This document shows positions 37,728 through 49,904 of a DNA stretch of 64,000 nt, one piece after another. Each line of letters starts with the position of its first letter. Positions within the stretch are counted from its first letter, which is position 1. The DNA comes from Timema cristinae (taxonomy: Eukaryota; Arthropoda; Insecta; Phasmatodea; Timematidae). Under the pieces are notes generated by a model. That model worked only from the letters and a program-made list of their open reading frames with translations, was not told the origin of the DNA and ran no database searches. The DNA lies in assembly GCA_039000515.1 (NCBI GenBank), contig JBCFYV010000287.1, forward strand, positions 234,894-298,893. The letters are read 5' to 3'. A program made the position numbers and the translations under genes.

Positions 37728-38103
37728 GGAGAAAATGTAGGAGACGCGAGAAAAGTTGTGTTTTTCAGTTTATATAGCAAATCATATTTGGTCAAAATAA
37801 ATAGAGTATTGCTTTAATAGAAACATGGTGCTTAATTTTCTCCACTTGGTGATATTGATAGTTCTTGAATATCTGTAAATGGTGTCCTGGAATATAATGA
37901 CAACTTTTTATCTTCATTTAAAAGGTTTTTTTAGGTAATACCGCCATGCTTATGACAGATATCCAACAACTATTGACATAATCATGCGAAGAAAATTAAA
38001 CTCCATGTTTCTATTGAAGCATATTTTATTTATTAAGGCCAAAAAATTATTTGGATATAAAAACGAAACACTGTTTTTTTCTCGCGTCCCCTGCATTCCC
38101 ACT
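37728..38103. mobile_element. Palindromic MITE, copy 1
   Basis: Terminal inverted repeats of about 105 bp carry GGAGACGCGAGAAAA on the left and GGGGACGCGAGAAAA on the reversed right, and both reach ATAGAAACATGG and TTAATTTTCT. TTAA flanks both ends (37724-37727 and 38104-38107), suggesting a TTAA-targeting family such as piggyBac. The terminal bases are not a classical piggyBac match. A second copy lies at 44686-45067. Confidence 0.75.
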
Positions 38104-38107
38104 TTAA

Positions 38108-39270
38108 ATGTCGTGTTTGTAATAGTTAATTAACTAATTGCCAAGGTGTTTTCACTGTAGAGCTTTTGTGTTTTTTATGTTCCACCTTATTTTGACATAA
38201 TCTAAATAAACTATATCTTATGTATCTTTTATTAAGTTCTTTACGTTTCAAGATAAAAAAAGATAAATGTAACGATTGTTTATGGTTCTTTCTTCGTAAT
38301 ATTTGGACAGATTGATATATTTCGACTAAAATCTTAATAAACCAGAGGCACCCAAGAGGGACAAAATATTTTGATTTTCGATCTAACTTTATTCTATTAT
38401 TTTGGGGGCAACGATATCCAAAGTAAAAAAACAACATTTTAGTCACGTATGGCGCTATAACTCTAATAACAACTTTGAAATTATACTTATCAAAATTAGC
38501 ATGTCTTTATTTGGACCACAATTCGATAAAGTATATTTAAATTTGTCCAAAATATTTTTAAATATGAAATATCATTGTACCCGCCGGTACTCCAACATTC
38601 GAGCCATGGCCTCTTTGAACAAAGCCAGGCCCACAGACATGAAACTTACTCTGCTGGTATGGGAGGGTTTGCTTAAAACTGTAAATACAATAAGCTGGGA
38701 CTCGTACTTCCCTCATCCCCTCCTTTAGCAAGTGGTTGTGCTCGCGCCTGCATTTATTATTCAAGTGTCTGTTGTAAGTCTATTGTGAATGCCCACCCCC
38801 CCCCCCTTCCCCTCAACCTCACAAAACCACTACGGGCCAGACATACTTTAACTCAATGAATGATGAAAATTAAGGTAAACATAGACAACACTGTAAAGGA
38901 CTGGTTGCCATAATAACGTGACGCTTCTAAAGAAACCAAAAGTTGAAACATTAGCGTTCGAAGCGGTCACTCGACAGAACTAAAATTATCGAGACTCAGT
39001 GGAAAAACCACCCAAAAAACTTTACTGGATATTTTAACTTTTGATGTCCTCTCTATAGTATACATTTCTCTATGCCAAAACTTCAGGTAGAGGCAGCCGA
39101 CCGACCGGTCTATGCTTTGTTTTCATTCAGAATCAATCTACCAAAAGAGTGACACACGCCAGGGTAGGGAAAGTAATAGAGTGGTGGGGGTATTACCTCT
39201 CCTCAAGCAGGTACTCAGTTCGAGAAGGACGATAAGACCCAAAATGAAATTTGGTCTTCTATTCTGCTGC
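38108..39270. other. Intergenic DNA, no gene recognised
   Basis: Contains a GC-richer patch at about 38,575-38,770 with short frames on both strands but no recognisable domain, and a C11 run near 38,799. Confidence 0.5.
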
Positions 39271-39287
39271 ATCTTAAAAACCAATAA

Positions 39288-39545
39288 CCCGCCTCGGTGG
39301 CGTAGTTGGCTAACGCGCTTTTCGTGTTTAGCCCGACTGCTGAGGACGGAGAGATCGAGGTTCGAATCTCGGTCGGGTGAACTGGGGTGGTTTTTCCTAA
39401 ATGGTTTTCCACTCTCCCTCCACGCAAATGTGGGTTCACTTCCTCTAATTCAACCTTCCCAATTCCTAATCCATTAGAGTAATTAGTACTTAAAGCGTAT
39501 AACCCGAACGGGTAGTAAGACGCGGTGCTAAGTATTATTATTATT
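39288..39545 (+). mobile_element. tRNA-derived SINE, best-preserved copy
   Basis: 258 bp with the tRNA-like head CCCGCCTCGGTGGCGTAGTT (A box TGGCGTAGTTGG), the B box GGTTCGAATCTCGG, a body with CTCCACGCAAATGTGGGT and CACTTCCTCTAATT, a conserved 3' part (GTAATTAGTA, ACCCGAACGGGTAGTAAG) and an ATT-repeat tail. The 11-bp duplication AAAACCAATAA lies at 39277-39287 and 39546-39556, as expected from LINE-mediated retroposition. It serves as the reference for the other copies in this window. Confidence 0.9.
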
Positions 39546-39559
39546 AAAACCAATAAACA

Positions 39560-41870
39560 GTACAGTTGTCAACGTTATTACATATTTAAAAAATTGAGTC
39601 AACTGACTATTAAATGTATACTATAAGAGTAATTGTTCTAGCAAAAAAACATCACGGTAATAATACACATATGCCATAGTGAATAGTCCAGTCTATGTTT
39701 TACTCTCCTCTGTTAGAGAAGGGGACTGATGTACCCCAAATTACATAATTATGTGTTTTAATAGTATTTTAATCGTCAACTTTAAGGCCTACAGTTTCCT
39801 GATAAGTATATAGGCCTCACCCTTCTATCCTCTTTTCATTGTTTAATTTTATACATATACGAAAAAAATAGAAATATAGCATTTTTTAAACATATATTAT
39901 TTTATTTAAAATAAATTAAAACTGTCATTTATTTTTACTATCATAATATTTTATGTTTTCTTGATTTCAAAACTTTGCTTGTCAAAAGTGACAGCTGCTA
40001 AACATATGTTCTTTCAAATCATATGTTTTGGCGTATGGATACATTCTAGAAACCTAGTAACTTTTCCATAAATTTTCTACTGTACTGTTCTTCCTATCAA
40101 AATCAAACTGTAGCTAGGGTTTGGCCTGACAAATAACACTGTATACTTTTTTTTAAAGTAAAACTTAGTTTTAAGGCAGTTTATTAAGAGTCATTTTTAG
40201 AAAGTAAAAAAAATTCTAAATGGCTTTAGCAGTTTGGTTAAATATGCATATTAGTCCGGGGAAATTATACAATAAATTGCCATTTTAACGGAAATTTCAT
40301 AATGTTTCGAACCTTCGCAGGAACATTGTTGAAGACGTTAGAAATGAAATAAAAGAAAGTTCTCTCGCCTATCGTGATAGCTTCCCCCTTAAAATAGGAA
40401 AAATCACCCCAAATACGATTAAGTTCATTTATCTGCTGAACCGTTAAATTTTGGGAAAATAAGCTTGTATAGAAAGAATTTTGAAATAAAATTTACGACA
40501 GTCAGTGTTCCCATCATATTTTGCAAGCAATGAATTTTACTCGCAAAAATGAGGATCTAAGACAAGTGTAAGTCGGAACGAACTGTTAAATACGTGACTA
40601 TCGCGGTTTATATTGTGATCTACTCGGAAGATACTCATTTTACGCGAAAAATTATTAGTACTTAAATTGTCCATCAAATACGCTCTTTTATACTTATTTT
40701 TTTAATTTGTCACAATCCGAATTGTGGTCAATAATATTCGCTTCGGCTTCTGTGCCCTATATGCTTGCTGTTCCTGCGCACGCCAAAGCAATTTGAACAT
40801 ATTTCGACTCGTGTGGAGGGCAAAATCGAAATTTCAAGATTGTGGCCCTCCTCATACATATAGTACAGGATCCATAGAAAACAGATCAAAGATATTGAGC
40901 AAAAGTTCCCAATACCTGGACATAGTTTTTTGTCGAACGATACAGATTTTGAGCATATTGAAATAAACAGGCACAACCATGAACACATCTTTGTTCCACA
41001 TTAATTGGTTGATATTATTAAGACAATAAGAACTAAGAAAACTGGGTTTGATGTGATTGGAATGTAGACTGTTGAATTGATAACAATAAAAAATGTGACA
41101 TCTACCCTGACCTACATCAAAGAGTTTGGCAAAGATAAATTTCAGTGGTTTAAGAAAGGTGCCTGAAGAAAACGCAAGACAAACCCTATGTTATGAAGTA
41201 CAAATACTCGCATAGCGACTATATTCTATATCAGTCCATAAACTATAGTAAAAATCTTCAAAAATCCTCGAAAAACTCTTATTCTAAAAAAATAATCATA
41301 GTTATCTATTTCTTAATTGTTTAAACTATTTCATTAGAGTTTAATTGAGAATATTTATTATTCACCTCAGCTTTGTTTCATTTATACCTAAAAAATATGC
41401 GATCTTCTTCGCACCGGCACATTTCATCTTTTCACATGCCCATCGGCTGTGCAATTTTGACTTATGTAATACATCCAGACCAGCTTCGGTGCGGATCCGG
41501 ACAACTGGAAGTGGTTGCGACAAACTGGGTGCTTGCGAACCGGGCACGGGGAAGACTGGGCGCCAGGGTCATTAAAAAAAATATAATTGTAAAAAATGAA
41601 AACAAACCACTAGGCGTCAGTTCGGTATGGTTAATTCATATTAGCGTGGTTTATTTTACGTTAAATTCTTATTTTTTTAAATGGTTTTTTGTGCTATAAA
41701 TATTTTCAAAATTTTATTATATCAATCAAACTTTACACAAATTTAGTTTCTCCTGTTATTAATTATTTTTTCAAACAACTCCAAAAATGATTATTTAGTA
41801 AAAAAAAGATTTACGTTTATACACTGTTCACTGGCAACCAGTTGTCCGCGCACATAGGGTGGTCCCCAGT
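39560..41870. other. Intergenic DNA, no gene recognised
   Basis: No domain recognised. A GC-richer patch at 41,395-41,575 gives overlapping frames on both strands without known motifs. Confidence 0.5.
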
Positions 41871-41876
41871 TGTCCT

Positions 41877-42128
41877 CGACTGGCTTTGGTGACCACGTGG
41901 TTGAACACGCTACTCTCGCAGTAGACTAGACTGCTGATGATGGGGCGATCAAGGATAGAATCTTGGTGGGGTGTATTTCTAAAGTTGTTTTCCCCTCTCT
42001 CTCCACGCAAATGTGGGTACACTTCCTCTAAATATATTCTTCCTAGTCCCTAAAGCCATTAGCGTAATTAGTACATAAGTGCATAACCCGAAACGACAGT
42101 GAGACGTGGTGCTAAACAAATATATATA
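41877..42128 (+). mobile_element. tRNA-derived SINE copy
   Basis: It has CTTTGGTGACCACGTGGTTG at the head, a B-box region decayed to ATCAAGGATAGAATC, CTCCACGCAAATGTGGGTAC, CACTTCCTCTAAATA and CATTAGCGTAATTAGTAC, and ends in GTGCTAA plus a short TA run. Confidence 0.78.
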
Positions 42129-42713
42129 TATTACATCCATAGTATAGTTTGATTTCACATTATCAACCTAACTTCTAACACAAAAAACTTGCACATAAAC
42201 ATAATAAGATCATCACTGGAATATACATTGTTACAGTTGCATATATTTATGAAGGAAAATATTATAAAAATTCATAATAATAAAACGTATTTTTACTGGC
42301 GTGGCCATGAAAGAGGACTTAAAAATAGTCTCTTTATTTGTGATATTGGATTATTAACTTTAATTAGATCCTATATCAAAGAAAAGATTGTTACTTCGAA
42401 CATGTCTAAAATAGTCTCTTCTAGACAATGCAGAAGAGCAATTGTAGGGGCGTAGAAAGATGGGAGTAAGGGGTGTATGGAGTCCTTGCCTAGTGGAAAT
42501 TTTTGTCCCTCTCCTTCCCCCTAGAATTGATGGAAGTTCTACATATTATTTGTATAGGAACTTAAATAAGAGTTGACTCTTATTCGAAAAAATGTTGGTT
42601 GAAAATTCCACTAGGATGTGTAACATGTTAAGAATATCCGACACTATAAGACTTATGGTTTTGAATATTAAACTGCCATCTTTAACTTGACCAATTTAAC
42701 ATATTATTATAAA

Positions 42714-42805
42714 CTGAAAATTGAAAAATGATACCTGGGCACGGGAATCGAACCGGGACCTTCGGGTTCGATTCCCGTGTCCAGGTGTCATTTTTCAATT
42801 TTCAG
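42714..42805. repeat. Fold-back palindrome of a tRNA-like SINE segment
   Basis: Two 41-bp arms (42714-42754 and 42765-42805) are inverted copies with two mismatches, separated by a 10-bp loop. Each arm ends with GGTTCGATTCCCGTG, a perfect B box. The right arm continues rightward as a SINE body (related to 14295-14460), the left arm does not. Confidence 0.92.
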
Positions 42806-42809
42806 AATA

Positions 42810-44345
42810 TGATATCGGAGAGGTGTTATCCTCACTAAAACGCATTAACAATAGATCCGGCTATTGTTTCACTATTATTATAAAACCCATCCACTCAGAC
42901 CTTCACATACATACGGGTAACTATACTAGAAATGTCACGATACCGATTTTTCCCGATTCTGATTCTTAAGTTCAACCTCAATTTTTTTATCCTTTATTTC
43001 GATTCTTGAACATTTCCTATTTTTCCAAACATCTAGCCTGATATAAAAACATTCTTCTTCTCCCTCATAGCACAGAAAAAAAAATACTAACAAAAGTGAA
43101 TGGTGATAAAAACCATTCATTTTTAATTTTAACAAAGAAAAAGATCTATTTTATAAAGTAAAATGTGTCTCATAAATTAATAAAATAATTATAAATTACA
43201 ATATTAAGCATCTATTTTTACCTACAAATAAAGCTTCACCGAGGAAAATATTTATAGATAATTTTAAAAAGATAAAGTACACAACTATCGAAAAGACAAG
43301 TTTTTTCATACTTACCCGTTAGATACAAACAGCTCCGCGAAGGAAACCTTTCCACTCACACGCACGATACTAGACTGACACTTTAGCTTCAAGGGCTTCT
43401 TATGTAATACGCGAACCCATGGCTCACAATCGTGCTACAAGAATTCAGGTACCCCAACGTAAAACCAGCTCGGTTGGAAAATTGTATACAAAAGCTCGGA
43501 ACCGGTAAAAATGACCATTTGAATAACTAAACAATTTAAATGTATGAATATATAAACCAGTAATCGTCTGGAGACAAGATGGAAAAAACTGAACGGAAAA
43601 ATCCCAATATTGAAGAAAAAAAAGTTGTACACTTGGTGGGATATGAACTTAATTTTGATCTTTCACGTCAAATCCAAGCACGCCATTTGAGCCAAGTGAA
43701 AATAATGGTAGTAGGTCTACAAATAATTTAGTAGAAAGCAGCTCAAGTTGCAGCTTTTTTTTTTTAAGCACTGTATACTGTTAAAATAAGTGAATGGTTC
43801 TCAATCACAAAAGTGGTGTCGAGGCCCAAGGTATTCCATATGTTTTTCTTGATATCGATCTAATTAGTTTATATCTTGCAACGTAAAATAGTTTAAAATA
43901 GTAAGTTGAAATATTATTGCTCTTTATATAAAATGAGGCTATTCCTAATTTTTTTAAATAACTAAACATGTGAATTAATATTTTGCTTGCCGATAACCGA
44001 TAGAACTGTTGCCCATATTCGTAGATTTGAATTTGTGGCTTGGACCAAAAATGCCGTAATAGTTAAATTAGTAGTTTTAGAATGACAACAAATTATTATT
44101 TTGTGATAAAATATATATTTTTTCTATAAATATACAAAAATTAAGCTTATGTACGGTACAGAGACATATTTATTAATTTTCAGTGACTTTTGTTTTGTGT
44201 TTTGTGTAAAAATTACAAATTTGGTAATAATTAATTTTGTATTATAATAATTAATTAATTAACTTTTTAAAATAAATAATTTTATAATAATAAAATAAAA
44301 AATAATTATAATTCTTATTGATCAAATCTATTAGATATATATTAA
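42810..44345. other. AT-rich intergenic DNA, no gene seen
   Basis: No supported coding sequence. Several short AT-rich frames only. Confidence 0.5.
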
Positions 44346-44349
44346 GGGA

Positions 44350-44588
44350 CCCGCCTTGGTGGCTACGTGATCTATCGCGCTACTCTCATGTTAGACTAGA
44401 CTGCCGAGGATGGGGAGATCAGGGTTCGATCCTGGTCGGGTGCACTAAATGTGTTTTTTACCTCTACTTCCACGTGAATGTGGATGCACTTCCTATCCAT
44501 TAAACCTAAATAATTCCTGAACTATTAATGTAATTAGTGTATAGGCTTATAACCTAAACGGTAAGTAAGACACTGTGTTAAAAAAAAT
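44350..44588 (+). mobile_element. tRNA-derived SINE copy
   Basis: The head CCCGCCTTGGTGGCTACGTG, the B box GGTTCGATCCTGG, CTTCCACGTGAATGTGGATG, CACTTCCTATCC and GTAATTAGTGTATAGG occur in the order of the reference copy, with a short A tail. Confidence 0.82.
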
Positions 44589-44685
44589 GTCTTATGAAAA
44601 TAAATTCCACCCTCCCGACAACAGGCCCTTGATCCACATAAAGCTTTAATCCCAATTCGGTTTACTGAGAGATTGCACCTCTTTA

Positions 44686-45067
44686 GGTGGGATGGAAGGG
44701 GACGCGAGGAAAAGGCAGTGTTTTAGCAGTTTTTATTGCAAAATATTATTTTGGACAAAATAAATAAAATATTGCTCCAGTACAATATAGAATTTAATTT
44801 TTTTCACATGGTGATCTCAAAATTTCTGAATATTTTTCAAGGGTGTTCTGGAATTTACTAATGACTTTTTCTCTTAGTTTAAAAAGTTTGTTAAATAATG
44901 CTGACATGCTCATGACAAATGTTCAGAAACTGTTGATATCAACATGTGAAGAAAATTAAACTCTTATGTTTGTACTGGAGCAATATTTTACATATTTTGA
45001 CCAACAAAAGTTTTGCCATAAAAACTGCAAAATACTGGCCTTTTCACGCGTCCCTTTTCATTCCACC
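44686..45067. mobile_element. Palindromic MITE, copy 2
   Basis: Diverged copy of 37728-38103. It shares GGGGACGCGAGGAAAA at the left, TTTTCACGCGTCCC at the right, and the inner ATTTCTGAATATTTTTC/TTCTTGAATATCTG segments. Flanking TTTA and TTAT could be decayed TTAA. Confidence 0.7.
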
Positions 45068-45289
45068 TTATATGGTTTCCAACTGTATCACCACGCCTTT
45101 TCGGGTAGTTTGTATTTCGTCGTCCTCACTGATATGACTTTCTTCGCTATTTTCCCCTAACTCACTGTCATATTATGATTGTATATCGACGTTGTCATCT
45201 ACTTCAGAACACTTCTCACTACCACTCACTACCCGTTTCAAGTAACAACTGGCAACGACCACTTAGGTTCAACACGCCCCCTGTACCAC

Positions 45290-45990
45290 TCTCCATCAAA
45301 TTTAAAATGTAGATATACCATCGTTTTTCACCCAAACTCTGAAGGTGGTATGCCATTTTTTGTTTGAAGGGGCCAAGCTACAGTGAATGCAGCCCCCCAA
45401 TAAAAATAGGGTTTTTTTTAAACCACAATTCAAACATCTTGTTTTGGCCCCAATTTGCACCCAGATATGGCGTTTTGCATCTTAATGGGTTTGCAATAAA
45501 AAATATTTAAGATGATAAAATGTGAAAGGGGGCAACTTAAGCATAGCCCCCCACTCCCTAATCGATAATTTTGTGTTTTTAATGTCAAAATAAATATCTT
45601 CTGTGCGTCATTTCGCACCCAAATTCGACGTTTTGCATGAAAAAATATATTTAGTATTTAACAAGTTGGAGACCCGAAGCTAAGCTTATCTCACTCGTTT
45701 CCTGAATATTTTGTTTTTTCTTACGCCAAAATGAACTTTTTTTTGCACCACTTTGCACCGTTTTTAACTCATTTTGTACCTTAACAGGTTATTGATAAAA
45801 ATATATTTGTTCTGATAAACATTTTGGGTCAAATTTAAACTTCTTTTTTTTTTAGCACTGCGTCTTAATATTTTTTCAGACTATACATTAAGTTTGGGGT
45901 TTCTTATGACACTTTAAAATTTCATACTTTGTGTAATCTAGCGACCATATACGGCGTTTTGAATCATATTATATTGAGAGAAAATTAACA
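45290..45990. repeat. Diverged tandem repeat, period about 170-180 bp
   Basis: Three or four units share a TTTGCACC(C) segment, a GGCGTTTTGCAT/CGACGTTTTGCAT core and a following AAAAATATATTTA segment. Divergence is high, so this is an old array. Confidence 0.45.
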
Positions 45991-46399
45991 AAAATTAATA
46001 ATGCCAGAGATATGTATGAATTTTAAAAGTAAAAATATGTTGGTTTTTTTAGCTGTTTACCACGCTAGTATTCCATCTCAATAGTTTTGTAAGAAAAAAA
46101 AATACGAGAAAAAAGAGAGAGGATCGAAAGAAAGCGTATGCCAAGAGTGAAAGCTACGTGGCCGAGTGAATGCCTCAATTATTTTTACATTCCCCGTAAA
46201 TGGTGGCAGTATTGCTTAAATGTCCTTGGCTCAAGCCAACACTGAGGCAATACTGATGATGGAATTGCTTCTGTTATTGGGTTTTTATATTTATTTGTTA
46301 CTTATTCATTAGTTTCTATATACTGTACTGTATTGTACTGTACAGTATGTCTGATGATATGCTAGTAAAAAGTAAAATGTTTGTAGTTTTAGCAAGCAC

Positions 46400-46830
46400 A
46401 TTAGGCTGATTCTACATTAGCAGTTAATACGCGGCGGTTTTGCCGCTAGCTTATGCCCCAAAATCTTGAATCTACACTTGACTGTCAAAACCCAACTGCT
46501 AAACAGCTATCAAAACGTTACTGATTCTACACTAGCGGCTTAAATGCTGCAGCTGTTACTTCCACTTGTGCAGAATGGTTTAAAAATGGACATTGTACAG
46601 GGCAGATGTATTGCGGGACTTATTTTGTTGGAGGAAACTTGAAAAAAGAAACTCGTCAAAAGAGACGTTGGTGGACTCGACCAACACCATCTAGACTACA
46701 CAAGGCCTCGGCGCTACTGACCAAGATTACAGTGACGTCACTCATAGCCTACCGTTATCTCAAACTCAAAGTTCCAACGGCTTTTCCACTAGTTCAAGTA
46801 AAGGCATGCTCACGAAAAGTGTTACATTAA
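46400..46830 (+). pseudogene. Possible PIF/Harbinger-like relic
   Basis: A short frame (46606-46830) has KKETRQKRRWWTRPT, which resembles the basic, Trp-rich N-terminus of Harbinger nucleases. Upstream, GATTCTACATTAGCAGTTAA and GATTCTACACTAGCGGCTTA form a direct repeat about 100 bp apart. No DDE motifs remain, so the call is tentative. Confidence 0.25.
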
Positions 46831-47020
46831 CGTAAATATTAGAATATTAGTGTATTTAAGTGTTTTAGTATAGTTGGCCAATGTTCTTTGTCTTATACAA
46901 TGTAAATACTTAGATATTTAACTATCACTATGGTGTTTAAGGGGGAACTCCCACCAAATATCTAAAATACTTGTACTACTAACCTCCTTAAATCTGATAG
47001 TAGTTATTACTATCCCAAAC

Positions 47021-47146
47021 TGCAGGGGAAATTATCCGAACACACCTAAAGTACAGCTATTTTCATTTCCTAAAAATGTTGATCTTCGTGAAAAGAGGGT
47101 TCATGTTATCAGAAGAAAAGATTTCACTCCAACAGAATATACCAAG
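47021..47146 (+). pseudogene. THAP zinc-finger fragment
   Basis: About 42 codons read CRGNYPNTPKVQLFSFPKN and continue to RRKDFTPTEYTK. The FSFPKN, RRKDF and TPT segments match the N-terminal half of a THAP domain, a C2CH DNA-binding finger found in P-type transposases and host regulators. The frame stops just after an AAG-GTATGA that could be a splice donor. The second half (the CxxHF part) was not found nearby. It could be an exon of a host gene or a second P-like relic. Confidence 0.5.
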
Positions 47147-47614
47147 GTATGAATAGATCAAGACTTCATTGTTACTGACGTTAGTAAGCTATCATAAAAT
47201 TAATATTTTGCGTTACTCATGTCTTATCCCAAAATGTTGGTTGATCGCTTAAAGTTATTTTATGAGGCTAGAGGAATTCAGTTAGGATCTTGATTGTGTT
47301 GATGAATAAATTTAATTTATGTAGATTGTCTTTTTCTGACTTATTCTCAGGAAATAGATCTAGAACTAGATGTGTAAGCTAGTATTAGGTAGGTGTATTA
47401 TTCTAATTGATGATTTGTCTTCTGATATTGTTTGTGTTTATAAAGTGTAATTTAAATATATTCATTGTAATTAACTTAAATAAAAATAAAAGTGCACTAT
47501 TAGTGCTAAACAACTAGATCAATACATTCTCAAACACATTATTATGATTGTTGGGTATTTATTCATAAACAAATATAAAATTAATTTTATAACAAGTTGT
47601 ATCTATTCAATATA

Positions 47615-47770
47615 ATGACCCGGTTTAATAGTGCATTAGCTTGCTTCTGATGGGGAGGTCAGGGTTCGATACCAGAGGAATAAATTGGAGATGGATTAAT
47701 TGATTAATGAATTACCATTCTTTATTCAATAAAACGCCGGTGCATTTCCTTAAATGTCATCCTTTACATT
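47615..47770 (+). mobile_element. tRNA-derived SINE, strongly diverged copy
   Basis: CTTCTGATGGGGAGGTCAGGGTTCGATACC matches the second half of the SINE head. Later GGTGCATTTCCT recalls the CACTTCCTCT body segment. The rest is not alignable by eye. Confidence 0.4.
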
Positions 47771-47944
47771 ATTTATGCTTGGATTTGTTAATTAGACCAA
47801 GATTCAGTGTAACCATAAAACCAAACATGCAGAACTTTATAAAATAAAATTTCCATATATCTTTCCTTACAACCATATACAGCATAAGTAGTGTGGATGG
47901 CCCCTCGCACCACTACGTCACACACCACGAGATTCCTTGATTTA

Positions 47945-48062
47945 CCGTTATTCCAGCCCTCCTCCACCCCACCCCCACCCCTGACCTACTTTCCACATCC
48001 CCCACCCCACCCCCTGACCTCATTTCCCTCCTGACCTCCCCTTACCCTACAGCCCCCTACTG
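47945..48062. repeat. C-rich minisatellite-like tract
   Basis: CCCCACCCC and CCTGACCT words recur several times over about 110 bp, giving strong strand asymmetry. No gene. Confidence 0.6.
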
Positions 48063-49072
48063 TTGTACAGTAAATTTTTACAAACTTTTGCCAAAATGTA
48101 ATAGTGCGTTAAAATTACATAGATTGATGAGATCGGTTAATTAATATGAAAATGAATGCTTTTATATGATTTTTTATTTTAATTAACCGAAATACACTTC
48201 ATTTGGTGTTTCATAAGGTCACAAAACTTTTTTTTTTAAAGTTAAAGATATAATCTTACTCCTAAAATCTAAGAGTAATTTACTTAAGAGTGAAAAGAGA
48301 AAAAAAAACAAATTTATCGTTATTTACTTTAATGGTTTTGATTAAAATTCATATTTTAGTACAATATAATACTAACAAATAGGCGTAACTAATTTTCCCG
48401 GGAAAATAATTTGGAGGGTATCTTGTATGTGCTAGTATTTCCAACTTTTAGTAAAAATGATATGTATTATCAGTTTATCGCATATTTAGTAGTCAAAAGT
48501 AGGTTTGAGTGGTACAATTTTTTCCCTCTCATTGCTATTCTATGGAAATATTTGAATCAAATTGGTCTTCTCCTCCCATGTAGGTGTTGTATTATCCTGT
48601 TACACAAGGCTAAAGAAAAATAATTCAACTATGCTCTGCAGTAGAATAACGCTTCACCAGTGACATTGAAACCACAAAATAGTCATTCCACCTAACAGCA
48701 TACACTTATCTTTTATGACAACAAAGCATAAAAACTACCCATGTTTATTTTAAATTACGGATTATTTAGTAGTGAGTTTTCTAATTTTATTTTCTCCAAT
48801 ATATCCGATTATATATATATATATATGTTAAAATTCAAGAGTATGGGAAGAAATTAGCATAATAATTTTAGAAAAGTCTAAAGAGGTTTATATACTGAAA
48901 GCCTCTACTGTTAGACTCCAATTGTAAAAGTCTAAAGGCCTCTTCTATCGGTAACCAATTGAAGAATTCCTCCTCTTCCACTTATGATGATTTAATTCCC
49001 CTCAGTTGGGAGACAATTACATAAATCTACGTAAATACGACTTATAATCTTGATAGCTATCCCTGGATAGCC
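48063..49072. other. AT-rich DNA left of the Polinton, no gene seen
   Basis: No recognisable coding sequence. This is the pre-insertion host flank up to the CACTCC target site. Confidence 0.5.
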
Positions 49073-49119
49073 CACTCCAGTAAGGGAGAAGTGCAGTTTC
49101 TATGACACTCATTAATCAA

Positions 49120-49505
49120 GAGTTGGAGGGTTCCTGAGATGACACGATAGATATGTTAATGTAAGATGTGGAGGTGGGGAGGTGGGGGGATGACTGAGAG
49201 ATGTGATGGGGGTTTGGGAGGGTTCCTGAGATGTTGTGGTGATGTGAGTTGTGGGGTAGGGGGGATGGGGCACCTTTTTGGTAAAAGCGGTATACTGCAA
49301 CACTCATTTACATAATTGGCTGGTGGGAGAGGGAGGAGATGAGAAGGGTTGGAGCACTCGATGGTGGGATGAGGGTATGTTGAGCACCTGGGGAAGTGTT
49401 TTTTCTTGCGGCTTTCTGTAATGGGATGAGAAGGGTTGCAGCATGTGATGGCGTGAGGGGTTGGGTGTGGAGCAGCTGACTTTCGGGGATGAGAAGGGTT
49501 GTCTC
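49120..49505. promoter_or_regulatory. G-rich terminal region with short direct repeats
   Basis: GATGAGAAGGGTTG occurs three times (about 49338, 49425 and 49488), and GGAGGGTTCCTGAGATG twice (about 49125 and 49218). G runs at 49,166-49,215 and 49,250-49,270 could form quadruplexes. The same features occur reversed in the right arm. The position near the replication origin of a protein-primed element suggests a cis-acting role, which is inference. Confidence 0.45.
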
Positions 49506-49845
49506 TCGCACGGTCTGACTGTTTTTTCTCCCTATCATCGTGACGTAGTGTATAGAGCCTATGGGTAGGGTTGTAAGGTGCTCACACGGTAAAGTGTGTC
49601 AGGGTAGGCTTGACGTAGTGACTGGGGTGCACAGGTGTGGCAGCTGCACTTGAAAGAGCCGTATATTCCCATAACAGTCAAGGTATACGAGAAATAATTT
49701 ATCTGATTCACGGACTTTAGAACATAAATTTCTTTCTATGTGACATGCTTAGAATCATGATACTTTGTGTTGAGTAGTTTTCACATTGAGGGTCTAGATC
49801 CGTGTACTTTGTGGGAGGGGGGAGGGAGAGGCGTGGCTTGGAGCC

Positions 49846-49853
49846 TATAAATA
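49846..49853 (+). promoter_or_regulatory. TATA box of the small TIR gene, left
   Basis: TATAAATA lies 59 bp upstream of the ATG at 49905. The identical element occurs in the right arm (60098-60105). Confidence 0.7.
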
Positions 49854-49904
49854 GGGGTGGTCAGCCTTTTTTTGTTGAATCATTAACCGGTAGCTATATT
49901 AGCC

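Noticed and set aside
38558..38764. Host exon in a GC-richer patch
   Set aside because: Short frames exist on both strands but show no domain, splice structure or start context that singles one out.
39288..39420. Functional tRNA gene
   Set aside because: A and B boxes are present, but the acceptor stem does not close and the sequence continues into a repeated SINE body with a tail and target duplication.
47945..48062. Remnant of another Polinton end
   Set aside because: It is C-rich like the Polinton tip, and ACTACGTCAC occurs in both, but there is no longer collinear match.
49112..49538. Pro/Ser/Thr-rich frames in the left terminal region
   Set aside because: Produced by the C-rich strand of the terminal repeat. 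The frames differ between arms and no motif is present.
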